Assembly: GCA_002095075.2 (NCBI GenBank)
Contig: LVCE01000002.1
Location: 186,001 to 250,000, forward strand
DNA from: Francisella endosymbiont of Ornithodoros moubata
GTDB lineage: Bacteria; Pseudomonadota; Gammaproteobacteria; Francisellales; Francisellaceae
Reading direction: 5' to 3'
DNA: 64,000 nt
The translations under genes and the position numbers were made by a program. Below are positions 51,357 through 63,053 of this stretch, piece by piece. The notes beneath the pieces are model-generated. The model was not told the origin of the DNA. It saw nothing but the letters and a program-made list of their open reading frames with translations, and ran no database searches. Within the stretch, counting starts at the first letter, position 1; every line of letters begins with the position of its first letter.

Positions 51357-51375
51357 CCCTTCAAAATTTGAAGGG
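51357..51375. repeat. perfect 9-bp inverted repeat
   Basis: CCCTTCAAA at 51357-51365 and TTTGAAGGG at 51367-51375 are exact reverse complements with a single A between them. It lies in the htpG-YfcC gap with no gene nearby; role unknown. Confidence 0.7.
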
Positions 51376-51502
51376 AAATTTGGTTATAGTTCTGATAGTT
51401 TCAATAGTATCAATCAACTTATTTTACAAAGCTTGTATTGACTAAATTAGCAGTCTTAAGAATTATAGTGACAGATATAGAATTTGTCCATACAATAAAA
51501 TA

Positions 51503-53021
51503 TTACTTATAACCAATATAAACAGCAACAATTATTATAATAGAGCTTAAAGTCATCAGATACAGATAGAATTTAAAGATAAATTTTAGCCATAAACTAA
51601 TAAGGTATTCTGCAATACCTAAAATCGCCATTAGTGTTACTAATGTTGGCATTAAACAATGTGTCCAGCCATCTACCGAACTAGAATCCTAAAACAGCAA
51701 TTTGTCTGCTTAGCCCTGTTAAATCTGCTAGTGGCGACATAATCGGCATTGTCAATGTCGCCTGACCTGAGCCAGATGTGACAAAGAAGTTAAAGATTGA
51801 TTGTAAGAAAAACATTCCTAGTGTTGATACATACTGATTAGTGCCAGAAATAGTCTCAGATGCATAATGTAAGATAGTATTTAGGCATTGTATAATCTTC
51901 GGGGTTTGAGCCACCTATCAGATAGATTAGACCATAAGCAAAGCCAATTACTAAACGCACTGGTAGCATATCTTTAGCATTTTCTTTAAAGGCATTGATA
52001 GTAAAGCTTAGTGTCATACCATTTACTTTACCAATTACTGCAAACAAACCAGTTAAAAGCCCTAGGATTGTAAAAGGTGTTACAATCTCTGGTATGTAAT
52101 AACCAAGTTCTACAATACCATATACTAAACATACGATAGTAACTATTACACTAGCAAGTACTAGCCATGAATAGATACACATATTTTGAGTTTGCTCAAG
52201 ACTATGTTCATCTGAGTTTCTATAAAAGTTATCATAGATATACTTGGTGATGATTGTGGTTTCTTTTGTATTTTTAACGTATAAAAGACTGTAAAGATAC
52301 TTATCGATAATGTAAATATAAACCATATGATTATTTCTAAATAGACTTCCTGATAAGATTGGAAGTTCGGCGATTCCTTGTGCGATAATGATAGAGAAAG
52401 GATTCATCCAAGAAGTTGAAAAACCAATTTGAGTAGCTAGGTATATAACCATAGTACAAGTTAGAGCATCAGAACTTATAAGTATAAAAATAGGTACTAA
52501 TAAGCAGAATAAAAGGTATCGTCTCTTCACCTATACTAAATACAGCTCCACCTAAAGAAAAGATAAAACATAAAACAGGTAGTAAGACAATTTTATTATT
52601 TTGAAATTTATTAACAACACGAAGTATCGATTAATCAATTACTTTTGTCCGAAGAAAGTACATCAAAAGAGCCACCAATAATTAGTAAAAAAGCAATAAC
52701 AGCAACCCACACCACCATCTTTAGAGCCCAAGGTAATAACATTATAAATAAAGTTTGTAAAACCTCTATTTTCAGCATTTTCAGTTGCAAATATTTTAAT
52801 AGGAGCTGTTTTAGCATTACCTTGAGAGTCTAGTTTGTATCTAAAACTATCTGCAATAAGTACACTTCTTGAATATGTCTGACCATCAAGGAGTACTGAA
52901 TCTTTTTTACATCAAATTTACACCTACAGGGACAAAGTAACTAGCTAATGCTACAAGTATAGCTATACATAACAATATACACTAGTGTATCCGGCATTTG
53001 TATTTTTCTGAAATTTCTCAT
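51503..53021 (-). pseudogene. YfcC-family carrier (C4-dicarboxylate / basic amino acid antiporter type), multiply broken
   Basis: The start at 53021 reads MRNFRKIQMPDTLVYIV, the family beginning (xxMPDTxVLI). The frame is then broken repeatedly. Long pieces include STSWMNPFSIIIAQGIAELP, LVYGIVELGYYIPEIVTPFT, GMTLSFTINAFKENAKDMLP, GFAYGLIYLIGGSNPEDYT and, near the C-terminus, MFFLQSIFNFFVTSGSGQAT with LTMPIMSPLADLTGLSRQIA, the hallmark of YfcC transporters. The tail ends at 51503. The total of 1519 nt equals a full-length gene of about 505 codons, so damage is by small indels and stops only. An inner-membrane transporter lost to decay; the substrate is not predictable. Confidence 0.88.
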
Positions 53022-54965
<1,944 letters not shown>

Positions 54966-55037
54966 TCACTAGTTTTGATATTTCATGAATAAAAGTGCTA
55001 TAATTTGACTTAATTAACTATTGGAGAATAATTTTAA

Positions 55038-55460
55038 ATGACTAAGCAAAGAACTTTATCTATAATTAAGCCAGATGCTGTAGAGAAAAGTGTAATTGGT
55101 GAGATCTATAGCCGTTTTGAGAAAGCAGGATTAAAGATTATTGCAGCTAAAATGAAATATTTGTCAAAAGCAGAAGCTGAAGGTTTTTATGCTGTACATA
55201 AAGATAGACCTTTTTTTAGTGCACTTGTTGAGTTTATGATTTCTGGTCCTGTGATGATACAGGTTTTAGAAGGTGAAAATGCTATTGCAAAAAACCGTGA
55301 ATTAATGGGGGCAACAAACCCTAAAGAAGCTAAAGCAGGCACTATTAGAGCTGATTTTGCTGATAGTATTGATGCAAATGCTGTCCATGGTTCAGATGCA
55401 GAAGATACAGCAGCACAAGAGATAAGATATTTCTTTAGTGATACTGACATTTTCGGCTAA
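55038..55460 (+). CDS. ndk: nucleoside diphosphate kinase
   Basis: The 140-residue kinase balances nucleoside triphosphates. The start [20 protein letters not shown] and the catalytic histidine in [20 protein letters not shown] are present, as is [23 protein letters not shown] precedes the ATG by 10 nt. It follows pyrG closely and precedes accD by about 37 nt. Intact. Confidence 0.98.
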   Translation: MTKQRTLSIIKPDAVEKSVIGEIYSRFEKAGLKIIAAKMKYLSKAEAEGFYAVHKDRPFFSALVEFMISGPVMIQVLEGENAIAKNRELMGATNPKEAKAGTIRADFADSIDANAVHGSDAEDTAAQEIRYFFSDTDIFG

Positions 55461-55497
55461 GATATATCTAATCTAAATATTTAGGAGGAGATTGAGA

Positions 55498-56400
55498 ATG
55501 AGTTGGTTAACTAGAGTAATTGGTAGAAGTCTTGGTTTAGAAGCACAGAAAAAAGATATGCCATCTGGAGTTTGGAGTCAGTGCCCTAACTGTGGTGTGA
55601 CTCTGTATTCAGAAGAGCTGCATAACAATAAGTCAGTATGTCCAAGCTGTAATTATCATTATAGAATATCTGCTAGACATAGACACAACCTATTTTTTGA
55701 TAGAGATAGTACAAAAGAGCATTTTGCAAATGTTTCACCTGTCGATATGCTTAAGTTCAAAGATACAAAAACTTATAAGGATAGGTTAGCTCAGGCACAG
55801 AAGAAAACTGAAGAACAAGATGCTTTAGTAGTAATGGAAGGCACAGTTAAAGGTTTTCCTGTAGTTGCTGCAGCGTTTAACTTTATGTTCTTAGGTGGTT
55901 CTATGGGTTCAGTAGTGGGTGAGAAGTTTGTTAGAGGTGTCAAGCTTGCTATTGAGAAAAAAGTACCATTTATCTGTTTCACAGCAAGTGGTGGTGCTAG
56001 AATGCAGGAATCATTGTTCTCGCTAATGCAGATGGCAAAGACTAGTGCAGCTTTACAAAAATTAGCAGAAGCTAAACTACCATACTTGGTGGTTTTGACA
56101 GATCCAACGACTGGTGGTGTGTCGGCTTCACTTGCTATGCTTGGTGATATCCATATTGCAGAGCCAAAAGCTTTGATTGGATTTGCTGGTCCGCGTGTAA
56201 TTGAGCAAACTGTAAGAGAAAAACTACCTGAAGGTTTTCAGAGAAGTGAGTTTTTGGTAGAGAAAGGTATGGTTGATATGATTGTTGATCGTAGAAACTT
56301 AAGAAGTGAAGTTGCTAAACTAATAGATAAACTAATACCTAACCTTACAAAAATAAACTATTCTCAACCTTTAGAATATAAGTCTGAACAAAAAGTTTAA
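55498..56400 (+). CDS. accD: acetyl-CoA carboxylase carboxyltransferase subunit beta
   Basis: The ATG at 55498 gives 300 residues and is chosen because AGGAGGAG lies 7 nt upstream; a TTG 6 nt earlier is too close to that site. With AccA it transfers carboxyl from biotin to acetyl-CoA in fatty acid synthesis. The N-terminal zinc ribbon has CPNCGVTLY and CPSCNYHYR (residues about 26-52). The crotonase-fold part has [20 protein letters not shown] and [20 protein letters not shown], with [20 protein letters not shown]. The accD-folC order follows. Intact. Confidence 0.97.
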   Translation: MSWLTRVIGRSLGLEAQKKDMPSGVWSQCPNCGVTLYSEELHNNKSVCPSCNYHYRISARHRHNLFFDRDSTKEHFANVSPVDMLKFKDTKTYKDRLAQAQKKTEEQDALVVMEGTVKGFPVVAAAFNFMFLGGSMGSVVGEKFVRGVKLAIEKKVPFICFTASGGARMQESLFSLMQMAKTSAALQKLAEAKLPYLVVLTDPTTGGVSASLAMLGDIHIAEPKALIGFAGPRVIEQTVREKLPEGFQRSEFLVEKGMVDMIVDRRNLRSEVAKLIDKLIPNLTKINYSQPLEYKSEQKV

Positions 56401-56417
56401 CTTCATAATTAAAAAAA

Positions 56418-57599
56418 ATGAGTATCGAAATTAAAATAGCTAAATTAATGGCTAAGTCTGATGCTCTCTATTGTGATCTTCTTGATTTATCACTAATTCT
56501 TAATAAATTTAATTTTGCTAAGAAGTTTAAAGTTATAACTATAGCTGGTACTAACGGTAAGGGTACGACAGTAGCTATGCTAGAAGAGCTTCTTGTAACA
56601 AATAATAAGAATGTTTTAAGTTACACTTCACCACATGTTTTTAAATTTAATGAAAGAATATCATTAAACAAACAACCGATATGTGATAGTGTTCTTTTGG
56701 AGATACTAGAGAGATTAGAAGAATTAACACCTAAATATCGCCTTTCGTATTATCAGATTGCTTTTTTATGCCTTTGTATCTACTCGCAGAGAGTGGAGCT
56801 TGATTATCTGATTTTAGAAGTTGGTATTGGTGGTAGATTAGATGCAGCAAATATAATTGATGCTGATATAACAGCTATTACAAATATTGATTTTGATCAT
56901 TGTGAGATATTGGGCGATACTCTTGATAAGATAGGTTTTGAGAAGGCTGGAATATCAAGGTCACAAGTTCCGCTTTTTCTAGGTTCACAAATGCCACAAA
57001 GTGTTTATGAGTATGCACAAACAGTAGGGGCAATAATTTATCAAAATAGCTATGAGTATAGCTCAAAACAGTGTTTTGCTCATAGTTATAATATTGCCAT
57101 GGGGATAGCAGAATATCTTTTTTATAGAATGCAGATAGCATATATTCCAAATCTTGAGGGTATAAGAGCAAGAGCAAGGTTCGCAATACTAAAGAATGAT
57201 TCGCTAAATAACAGTCATGTTGTTGTTGATGTTGGCCATAATCCCGCTTCTGTTAGGCATTTGCTCGAACTCTTAAAGAGTAAATTTGCAGACAGAAAGA
57301 TTCGTTATGAGGCAATATTTGGTATTTTAGCAAGTAAGGACATACGCGAAGTGCTTAATATAGCTAAAGAGCATATCTATAAGTGGGATGTGATAGACCT
57401 TAAATATCTAGATCAAAGAGCAACTGACCTTGAAAAGATAAAACAAGAATTTAAATTACAACATATAATTCGTGTAGATTATAACAAAGATCTAAGCAGT
57501 GTTTATCTATCAAAAAAAGATACGGCCACGGTAGTATTTGGATCTTTTGTATTAGCAGGAGAGTTTATAAGACATTATGAAAAGTATACTAGTAAATGA
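56418..57599 (+). CDS. folC: dihydrofolate synthase / folylpolyglutamate synthase
   Basis: This 393-residue Mur-ligase-family enzyme joins glutamate to dihydropteroate and extends folate polyglutamates. It shows the P-loop ITIAGTNGKGTTVAMLEELL (residues about 40-59), SYTSPHVFKFNERI and the signature EVGIGGRLDAANIIDADITA with ITNIDFDHCEILGDTLDKIG. The C-terminal part has DVGHNPASVRHLL. Slightly shorter than E. coli FolC (about 420). No good ribosome-binding site precedes the ATG. The end overlaps tsaE by 23 nt. Intact. Confidence 0.96.
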   Translation: MSIEIKIAKLMAKSDALYCDLLDLSLILNKFNFAKKFKVITIAGTNGKGTTVAMLEELLVTNNKNVLSYTSPHVFKFNERISLNKQPICDSVLLEILERLEELTPKYRLSYYQIAFLCLCIYSQRVELDYLILEVGIGGRLDAANIIDADITAITNIDFDHCEILGDTLDKIGFEKAGISRSQVPLFLGSQMPQSVYEYAQTVGAIIYQNSYEYSSKQCFAHSYNIAMGIAEYLFYRMQIAYIPNLEGIRARARFAILKNDSLNNSHVVVDVGHNPASVRHLLELLKSKFADRKIRYEAIFGILASKDIREVLNIAKEHIYKWDVIDLKYLDQRATDLEKIKQEFKLQHIIRVDYNKDLSSVYLSKKDTATVVFGSFVLAGEFIRHYEKYTSK

Positions 57600-57987
57600 T
57601 GAAGATCAAATGTATCAATTTGCCAAAGAGTATGCCAAACAGCTACAGCCTGGCCAAATTATTTATTTGTACGGTGATTTAGGTGCAGGTAAAACTACAT
57701 TTGTCAAAGGTATACTCAAAGCACATGGCTATAGTGGCAACGTTAAAAGTCCTACTTATACCCTAGTTGAGAGTTATAAGTTCGACGAATTTTATATTTA
57801 TCATTTTGACTTATATAGGTTGGCTGATCCAGAAGAGTTAGAATGGATAGGCGCGCGTGATTATTTTAATCAAAATGATATCTGTTTTATCGAATGGCCT
57901 GACAAAGGTAAAGGTTTTTTGCCACTAAATACGACTAAAATACATATAAAATATCTAGCCCAAGGTAGACAGGTCGATTTTTACTAA
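57577..57987 (+). CDS. tsaE: tRNA threonylcarbamoyladenosine biosynthesis ATPase TsaE
   Basis: The 136-residue ATPase works with TsaB and TsaD to make t6A37 of ANN-reading tRNAs. It has the Walker A motif YGDLGAGKTTFVKGIL (residues about 33-48), SPTYTLVESYKF and the FDLYRLADPEELEWIGARDY region, with IEWPDKG near the end. All family hallmarks are present. The start lies 23 nt inside folC; both the overlap and purine-rich AGGAGAG about 14 nt upstream favour this ATG. Intact. Confidence 0.96.
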   Translation: MKSILVNDEDQMYQFAKEYAKQLQPGQIIYLYGDLGAGKTTFVKGILKAHGYSGNVKSPTYTLVESYKFDEFYIYHFDLYRLADPEELEWIGARDYFNQNDICFIEWPDKGKGFLPLNTTKIHIKYLAQGRQVDFY

Positions 57988-58071
57988 AAATCTCTGTAAA
58001 TATTATGTAAAATTGTATTATACTTTTAAAAATGTGACACTTGATGTTTTTGTATTGCAGGAGAGAAATAT

Positions 58072-59130
58072 ATGAAAGCTAGATTTATAATTGCTTTTTT
58101 ATCAGTATTGTTTTTTAGTTCATCATATGCAACTTTAGAGCAATGTTATAAAGATGGTGTAAATCAAGATTATGAAAAAGTTTTGGAGTCTTGTAAATCA
58201 TATTTGAAAACTGACGCACGTGCAACAGGGCTTCTAGCCGAAGCAAATGTTCAGCTTGATTCAAGTGATAAAGTAGCTCTAGAAGATGCACTATGGGCAG
58301 TAAATTTTTATCAAAAAAATGGTGTGCCAAAAGATCCAGAAGGTGCTAGATCATACTCATATTTAGTGTATTTGATTGGTGAGTTATATTTCTTTGGTTC
58401 AGATGATGTTAATGTCGATCAGAAAAAAGGCATACAATATATCATAAAATCAGCTAATTTGGGCTACGATATTGCGCAAAATCAGCTAGGTAACCTTTAT
58501 GTCAGAGCAGGTAAGGTTCCAGGACCAAATTTTGCTAAAGCTTATAAGTGGTATAAGTTGGCTATTGCCAATGGTAGTCTAGATGCACGCAGTGCTTTTC
58601 TAATGCATAATGAAAGAAGCTTTATAGAAAACTATCCATACTGTATATCGATTGGTAGAGCACTAATTGGTGATACATATTTAAATGGTTTGGCAGGTTT
58701 ACCAAAGAGTTCCGATTTTGCGATTGAATGGTATCAAAAAGCATATGAGCTACATCATATCTCTCCTGTAGAAACTGGTCTAGCAAAAGCATATATGACA
58801 AAAGGTAATAATAAAATTGCTTATAAGTATGCTCGCGAGGCAATAAAACAGCCATATGCTCCAGCATTCGTTGTAATCGCAGACTTGACAGATAATAAAA
58901 TAGCTAAATATGCTTATTTAGCAGAAGCTGTTGAGCTATATAAAAATCCAGCACTTAAATTCTGGAGCCAGTTTAATGAGTACTGTATGCCAGATATTTT
59001 TGACAATGGTCTTAAACAAGCACAACAGAAATTATCTGAAATTAAATTATCAAAGCAAGAGTTAGAGCTTGCTAATAAAGAGCAACAAAGTTTGAGAAGT
59101 AATTGGAAGAGTGTGACAGATTCTAAATAG
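58072..59130 (+). CDS. secreted Sel1-repeat (TPR-like) protein
   Basis: A cleavable signal peptide (RFIIAFLSVLFFSSSYAT) precedes 330 mature residues with at least three Sel1-like repeats: KGIQYIIKSANLGYDIAQNQ and LGNLYVRAGKVPGPNFAKAY, AYKWYKLAIANGSLDARSAF, and IGDTYLNGLAGLPKSSDFAI with EWYQKAYELHH. Such repeats bind proteins; several intracellular pathogens use them in envelope or secreted factors, but nothing here fixes a role. A charged coiled tail (LSKQELELANKEQQSLRSNW) closes it. GGAGAG precedes the ATG, and murJ follows after 22 nt, so an envelope function is plausible. Full-length frame. Confidence 0.82.
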   Translation: MKARFIIAFLSVLFFSSSYATLEQCYKDGVNQDYEKVLESCKSYLKTDARATGLLAEANVQLDSSDKVALEDALWAVNFYQKNGVPKDPEGARSYSYLVYLIGELYFFGSDDVNVDQKKGIQYIIKSANLGYDIAQNQLGNLYVRAGKVPGPNFAKAYKWYKLAIANGSLDARSAFLMHNERSFIENYPYCISIGRALIGDTYLNGLAGLPKSSDFAIEWYQKAYELHHISPVETGLAKAYMTKGNNKIAYKYAREAIKQPYAPAFVVIADLTDNKIAKYAYLAEAVELYKNPALKFWSQFNEYCMPDIFDNGLKQAQQKLSEIKLSKQELELANKEQQSLRSNWKSVTDSK

Positions 59131-59152
59131 AGCTTATCTATTTTACTAAAAA

Positions 59153-60697
59153 ATGAAAAAATTCTTCTCTAATAGTTTAATTGTTTCAATTTTTCTATTT
59201 TTATCAAAACTACTTGGCTTTGTTAGAGATTTACTATTAGCAAGCTTTTTTGGTAGTGGTATATCGTTACAGGCATTTTTAGTAGCTTTTAGATTCCCTG
59301 AGTTTATGCGTAAGGTGACATCATCTGGAACGCTAACACAAATTATTAATCCATATCTAAATAGAAAGATTAATCAGAGAAACAAAAACTTTATTATAAC
59401 AATTTTATATTTTATAGCGTTGTTTTTGCTTGTTGTTACACTATTGGCGATAGTATTTAGTAATATCTGGGTTGGTATCTATGCATATGGTCTAGTTGAT
59501 GATGAGAGTGTCTTGACGTTAATAAAAAGTATGTTTGTAATAATGATACCATACCTACTTTTTAACGGTGTGATTGGTGTAATATCAGCAATTTTAAATA
59601 GCTACAGTAGGTATCTTTTATCATCATTATTACCAATAGTTTTTAATGTGGTTATGATTTTAGGAATAGTTATATCACCGAAATGTAGTATACCTATATA
59701 TAGTGTTGCTTATGCTGTTTTGTTAGCCGGTATTATTCAAGTGACTATTGGTGGATATAGCCTTATAAAATTAATAGGTAAAATTAATCTTAGTAGTAAT
59801 ATCTGTTTAGTCAAAGATAGTCGCACAAAGATTTTTTTGTGTAAACTACCTTTGGCTTTTCTTGGTACTGCAATACTACATATTAATGGACTTGTTGAGA
59901 CATTTTTTGCATCATTTTTATTCTCGGGAAGTCTAGCTTGGTTATATTATGCTGATAGAGTCAATCAGTTTTTGTATGGTGTCTTTGGTACGGCGATAGC
60001 TACGGTGATGATTCCATATTTAATTGATTGCAAAAGGGATAAACAGAAGTTTTTTAAGACTTTGGCATGGATTATAAGATTTACACTGTTAGTGACAATC
60101 CCAGCTATAGTTGGTTTATTTGTACTAGCAAAGCCTATAGTTATTTCATTATTTTATTATGGTGAATTTAGTTTAAATGATGTTGATTTTACTTATTTAG
60201 CAATGCTTGGATATTTACTATCATTATTTTGTTTTGTAGTGGTTAGAGTTATTGTCTCGGCACTTTATGCACAAAATAAGACAATAATAGTTTTCTACAT
60301 AAGTTTAATATGTTTGATAACGACAATATGCTTAAATATATTTATTGTGCATTTTTTTAGTGGTGATAAATATGCTTTTATCTATTTGGCATCAGCTAGT
60401 TCATCTGTGGCGTTACTAAATTTATTTATCCAACTCTGGGTACTTTGTGATTTTAAATTTAAACTATTTATTGTTACTTATTTACCTTTTATGACAATTA
60501 TTAAAATTACAGTTGCCAGTGCAGCTATGATTTTGGTATTAAAATTATTTAATCTAAGTGATAGTTATTGGATTACATTATCAATGTTTGGTAGGCTCAA
60601 GAGTATAGCTTTGATAGTGTTTATAGGAGTATGTATTTACTTAGTAACTATGCTGCTATTAGCAAGGATGAAATCTTTAAAAACACTAGATCAATAA
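59153..60697 (+). CDS. murJ: lipid II flippase MurJ
   Basis: The 514-residue inner-membrane protein moves lipid II across the membrane for peptidoglycan synthesis (MviN). About 14 hydrophobic helices are present. The start KLLGFVRDLLLASFFGSG and the conserved AFRFPEFMRKVTSSGTLTQI, IPYLLFNGVIGVISAILNSY, WLYYADRVNQFLYGVFGTAI and ATVMIPYL are family motifs, including the charged residues of the central cavity (RDxxxA, the DR in YADRVNQ). It follows the Sel1 protein by 22 nt and precedes gshA. Intact. Confidence 0.96.
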   Translation: MKKFFSNSLIVSIFLFLSKLLGFVRDLLLASFFGSGISLQAFLVAFRFPEFMRKVTSSGTLTQIINPYLNRKINQRNKNFIITILYFIALFLLVVTLLAIVFSNIWVGIYAYGLVDDESVLTLIKSMFVIMIPYLLFNGVIGVISAILNSYSRYLLSSLLPIVFNVVMILGIVISPKCSIPIYSVAYAVLLAGIIQVTIGGYSLIKLIGKINLSSNICLVKDSRTKIFLCKLPLAFLGTAILHINGLVETFFASFLFSGSLAWLYYADRVNQFLYGVFGTAIATVMIPYLIDCKRDKQKFFKTLAWIIRFTLLVTIPAIVGLFVLAKPIVISLFYYGEFSLNDVDFTYLAMLGYLLSLFCFVVVRVIVSALYAQNKTIIVFYISLICLITTICLNIFIVHFFSGDKYAFIYLASASSSVALLNLFIQLWVLCDFKFKLFIVTYLPFMTIIKITVASAAMILVLKLFNLSDSYWITLSMFGRLKSIALIVFIGVCIYLVTMLLLARMKSLKTLDQ

Positions 60698-60746
60698 TTT
60701 ATTAACTAGTTTATAATCATTAGTGAAAAACTTATTTAGGATAATA

Positions 60747-62252
60747 ATGTACGATTTCAAAAAGATAAACAATCTGCGTGGAATAGAGAGAGAAACTTTA
60801 AGAGTTACTAACTGTGGTAGCTTTGCAACTTCTCATCATCCTGGCGGTTTAGGTCATAAATTGACTAATAGCAGTATTACTGTTGATTTTTCTGAAAATT
60901 TGCTTGAGATAATAACTAAACCACATGATAGTATAGATAAAGCAATTGATGAACTATATCAACTTTCGGCATTTACTTTAGAGAATATGTCCAGTGATGA
61001 AATTATTCTCAATACTAGTATGCCGTTGTCTGCTAATGTTAATGATATACAGGAAGCAGATTTTGGTAGCTCAAACTCCGGGCGAATGAAGCGTGTCTAT
61101 CGTAAAGGATTATCTGCGAGATATGGTAAAATAATGCAGATAATTTCTGGGATACATTATAATTTTTCTTTTGATAAAGATTTAATTACTAATATTGCAG
61201 CTAAAAAGCAAATATCAACATCTGATATTTATTTTGATGTACTTAATAACTATTTTGAGTGTATGTGGCTATTACCGTATCTTTTCGGTGCTAGTCCTAT
61301 ATGTGCTAAGACTTCTATTAAGAATAAAACTAATTATTTATTAGCTTTAGATAATGAGTTTTATATTGGCAGATACGCTACTAGCTTGAGAATGAGTGAT
61401 CTTGGTTATACAAGCCAAGCACAAAAAGATTTAGCAATATCATATGATAATGTTAAGACATACGTCAAAGATCTAATACAAGCGACTAATGATGTCTTTG
61501 ATGATTATAAACGTATAGGTCTTTATAATTCTCAAGGGCAAAGGATACAGCTAAATAATAGTATTTTACAAATAGAAAATGAATATTACAGTGCAATTAG
61601 ACCTAAGCAAATTGCCAAAAGAGGTGAGAGACCTGCTTGTGCATTATATAACCGCGGTGTTGAGTATATCGAGGTTAGAGTTCTAGATGTTGATCCATTT
61701 GAGCCAGTGGGTATAAGTAGAGATACAGCGTTTTTTGTTGAGGCAATGTTGATGACTTGTCTAGAAAAAGATGCTAAAAAATATCATAAAAATATTATAA
61801 AACAGGCAAAACAAAATTTAACTGCGGTTGCAATACAAGGGCGTAATCCACAACTTAAGCTTAAAAAACTTGATGATAATAGTGAAATACTTTTAAAAGA
61901 TTATGCTTTAGAACTATTTTATAAAATTGAGACAGTAGCTAAGAAAATGCCTAAAGAATACTTAGATGCTGTTGAAATACAAAAGCGTAAAGTATTAGAT
62001 GTCTGGCAAACACCTTCAGCTAGAATAATAGAATTAGCTAGACAGCATGGTTATAAAAATTTTGTCCTAGATATATCTCGCCAAGTGTCGCAACAATTCA
62101 GAAGTTATGAGCTTTCATCAGCAATTACAACTAAATTAAAAGAGCAAGCTAGTCAATCTGTTGCTGCAGAAAAAGAATTAGTCACTAATGATAAAATATC
62201 CTTAGATGAATATATCAATAAATACTATGAGTCTTTAAAGGGTTGTTGCTAG
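60747..62252 (+). CDS. gshA: glutamate-cysteine ligase
   Basis: The first step of glutathione synthesis. From the ATG at 60747 the protein has 501 residues (MYDFKKINNLRGIERETLRV), with AGGATAA just upstream. A GTG at 60723 is in frame and would add eight residues; the family aligns best from the ATG. Motifs include GIERETLRVTNCGSFATSHH, GSSNSGRMKRVYRKGLSARY, MQIISGIHYNFSF and ALYNRGVEYIEVRVLDVDPF, all of the gammaproteobacterial GshA type. Length compares with about 518 in E. coli. Known work links glutathione to intracellular growth of Francisella. Intact. Confidence 0.95.
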   Translation: MYDFKKINNLRGIERETLRVTNCGSFATSHHPGGLGHKLTNSSITVDFSENLLEIITKPHDSIDKAIDELYQLSAFTLENMSSDEIILNTSMPLSANVNDIQEADFGSSNSGRMKRVYRKGLSARYGKIMQIISGIHYNFSFDKDLITNIAAKKQISTSDIYFDVLNNYFECMWLLPYLFGASPICAKTSIKNKTNYLLALDNEFYIGRYATSLRMSDLGYTSQAQKDLAISYDNVKTYVKDLIQATNDVFDDYKRIGLYNSQGQRIQLNNSILQIENEYYSAIRPKQIAKRGERPACALYNRGVEYIEVRVLDVDPFEPVGISRDTAFFVEAMLMTCLEKDAKKYHKNIIKQAKQNLTAVAIQGRNPQLKLKKLDDNSEILLKDYALELFYKIETVAKKMPKEYLDAVEIQKRKVLDVWQTPSARIIELARQHGYKNFVLDISRQVSQQFRSYELSSAITTKLKEQASQSVAAEKELVTNDKISLDEYINKYYESLKGCC

Positions 62253-62716
62253 TTATGGTATAATTTTGATAAAAATTTCTACTATCAAATATGGTTTTAT
62301 AGATAATTCATCATAAAAATCTCATACTGAATTCGTTTAATGAGCGAGTCGAAGTAAAGTATCTCAATATAAGTATTAATCTTATTAGGATTCGTCAAAC
62401 GAGTTTATAATGACTATTATTGGCTGTTTATATTGCTTTTATAGTGGTTTAGCTAAATGCTCTTTCAAAGACTCTTGATTTAATCAATAAAAGTTTTATA
62501 AAACAAGTTGGCTGAGCCTGCCAAAGCTCTTATATTCTTAGTTTTCAAGGTTGCATTTCGACAACTGGTTAATGAGCTTGTCGATGTACTCAATGCTCTT
62601 GTAATATTAAAACCAACACTATTTTTTTAGGTTAATTTCTGGGTTTGAAATAAAAAAAAGATACAAAAAAACCAGCACAGGACTGGTTTAGTTTGCTATG
62701 ATAAATGAAAAAACAA
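62253..62716. other. intergenic region between gshA and rpmE with dispersed-repeat fragments
   Basis: These 464 nt contain no open frame of interest. Sub-segments such as GAGCGAGTCGAAGTAAAGTA (62343-62362), TTCGTCAAACGAGTT at 62393-62407 and ATTTCGACAACTGG with GAGCTTGTCGATG (62556-62587) look like pieces of dispersed repeats, and resemble the segments at about 2390 and 51114. The right end holds the rpmE terminator. Confidence 0.5.
62664..62689 (-). terminator. intrinsic terminator of rpmE
   Basis: On the minus strand AAACCAG and CTGGTTT pair around TCCTGTG (62669-62689 on the plus strand), followed directly by a run of T. It lies about 28 nt after the rpmE stop, an ideal distance. Confidence 0.8.
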
Positions 62717-62932
62717 TTATACTTTTTTCATGCCGCCAAATTTCTTCTTGAACTTATCAACACGTCCAGCAGTGTCAACGATTCTTTGCTTACCAGTATA
62801 GAATGGGTGACATTCTGAACAGATATCGATGTTCATTTCTTTTTTACCAACTGTTGATCTTGTAACGAAAGTGTTACCACAGCTACAAGTTACAGTTACT
62901 TCAGCGTATTTTGGATGAATTTCTTGTTTCAT
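62717..62932 (-). CDS. rpmE: 50S ribosomal protein L31, zinc-binding type
   Basis: The 71-residue L31 joins the two subunits in the central protuberance. Zinc ligands are Cys16 and Cys18 (TCSCGN) and Cys38 and Cys41 ([13 protein letters not shown]), so this is the C+ form rather than the zinc-free paralogue. GGAAAC precedes the ATG. It is followed by an intrinsic terminator and is probably monocistronic. Intact. Confidence 0.97.
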   Translation of the reverse strand: MKQEIHPKYAEVTVTCSCGNTFVTRSTVGKKEMNIDICSECHPFYTGKQRIVDTAGRVDKFKKKFGGMKKV

Positions 62933-63053
62933 TTTATAGTTTCCTTATTTTTATAATTTGACATCGCCACTTAGACTCTCTCATCTAAGCACCATATCCT
63001 TTTTAGTTAGAATAGCTCAACGATTCTAGCCTAAATTATCCACACTATCAAGT

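Larger units (their letters stand above)
51037..51502. other. intergenic region between htpG and the YfcC remnant, rich in palindromes
   Basis: No coding sequence is seen in these 466 nt. The region holds two strong hairpins, given separately. It also holds the segment CATAGAGCTTGTCAAAGTGA near 51114-51134 and TCATTCCGGACTTGATTCGG at about 51236-51255, both with the look of dispersed intergenic repeats. Confidence 0.5.

Noticed and set aside
51204-51376. CRISPR-like array in the htpG downstream region
   Set aside because: The palindromes differ from one another and there is no regular spacing or repeated unit.
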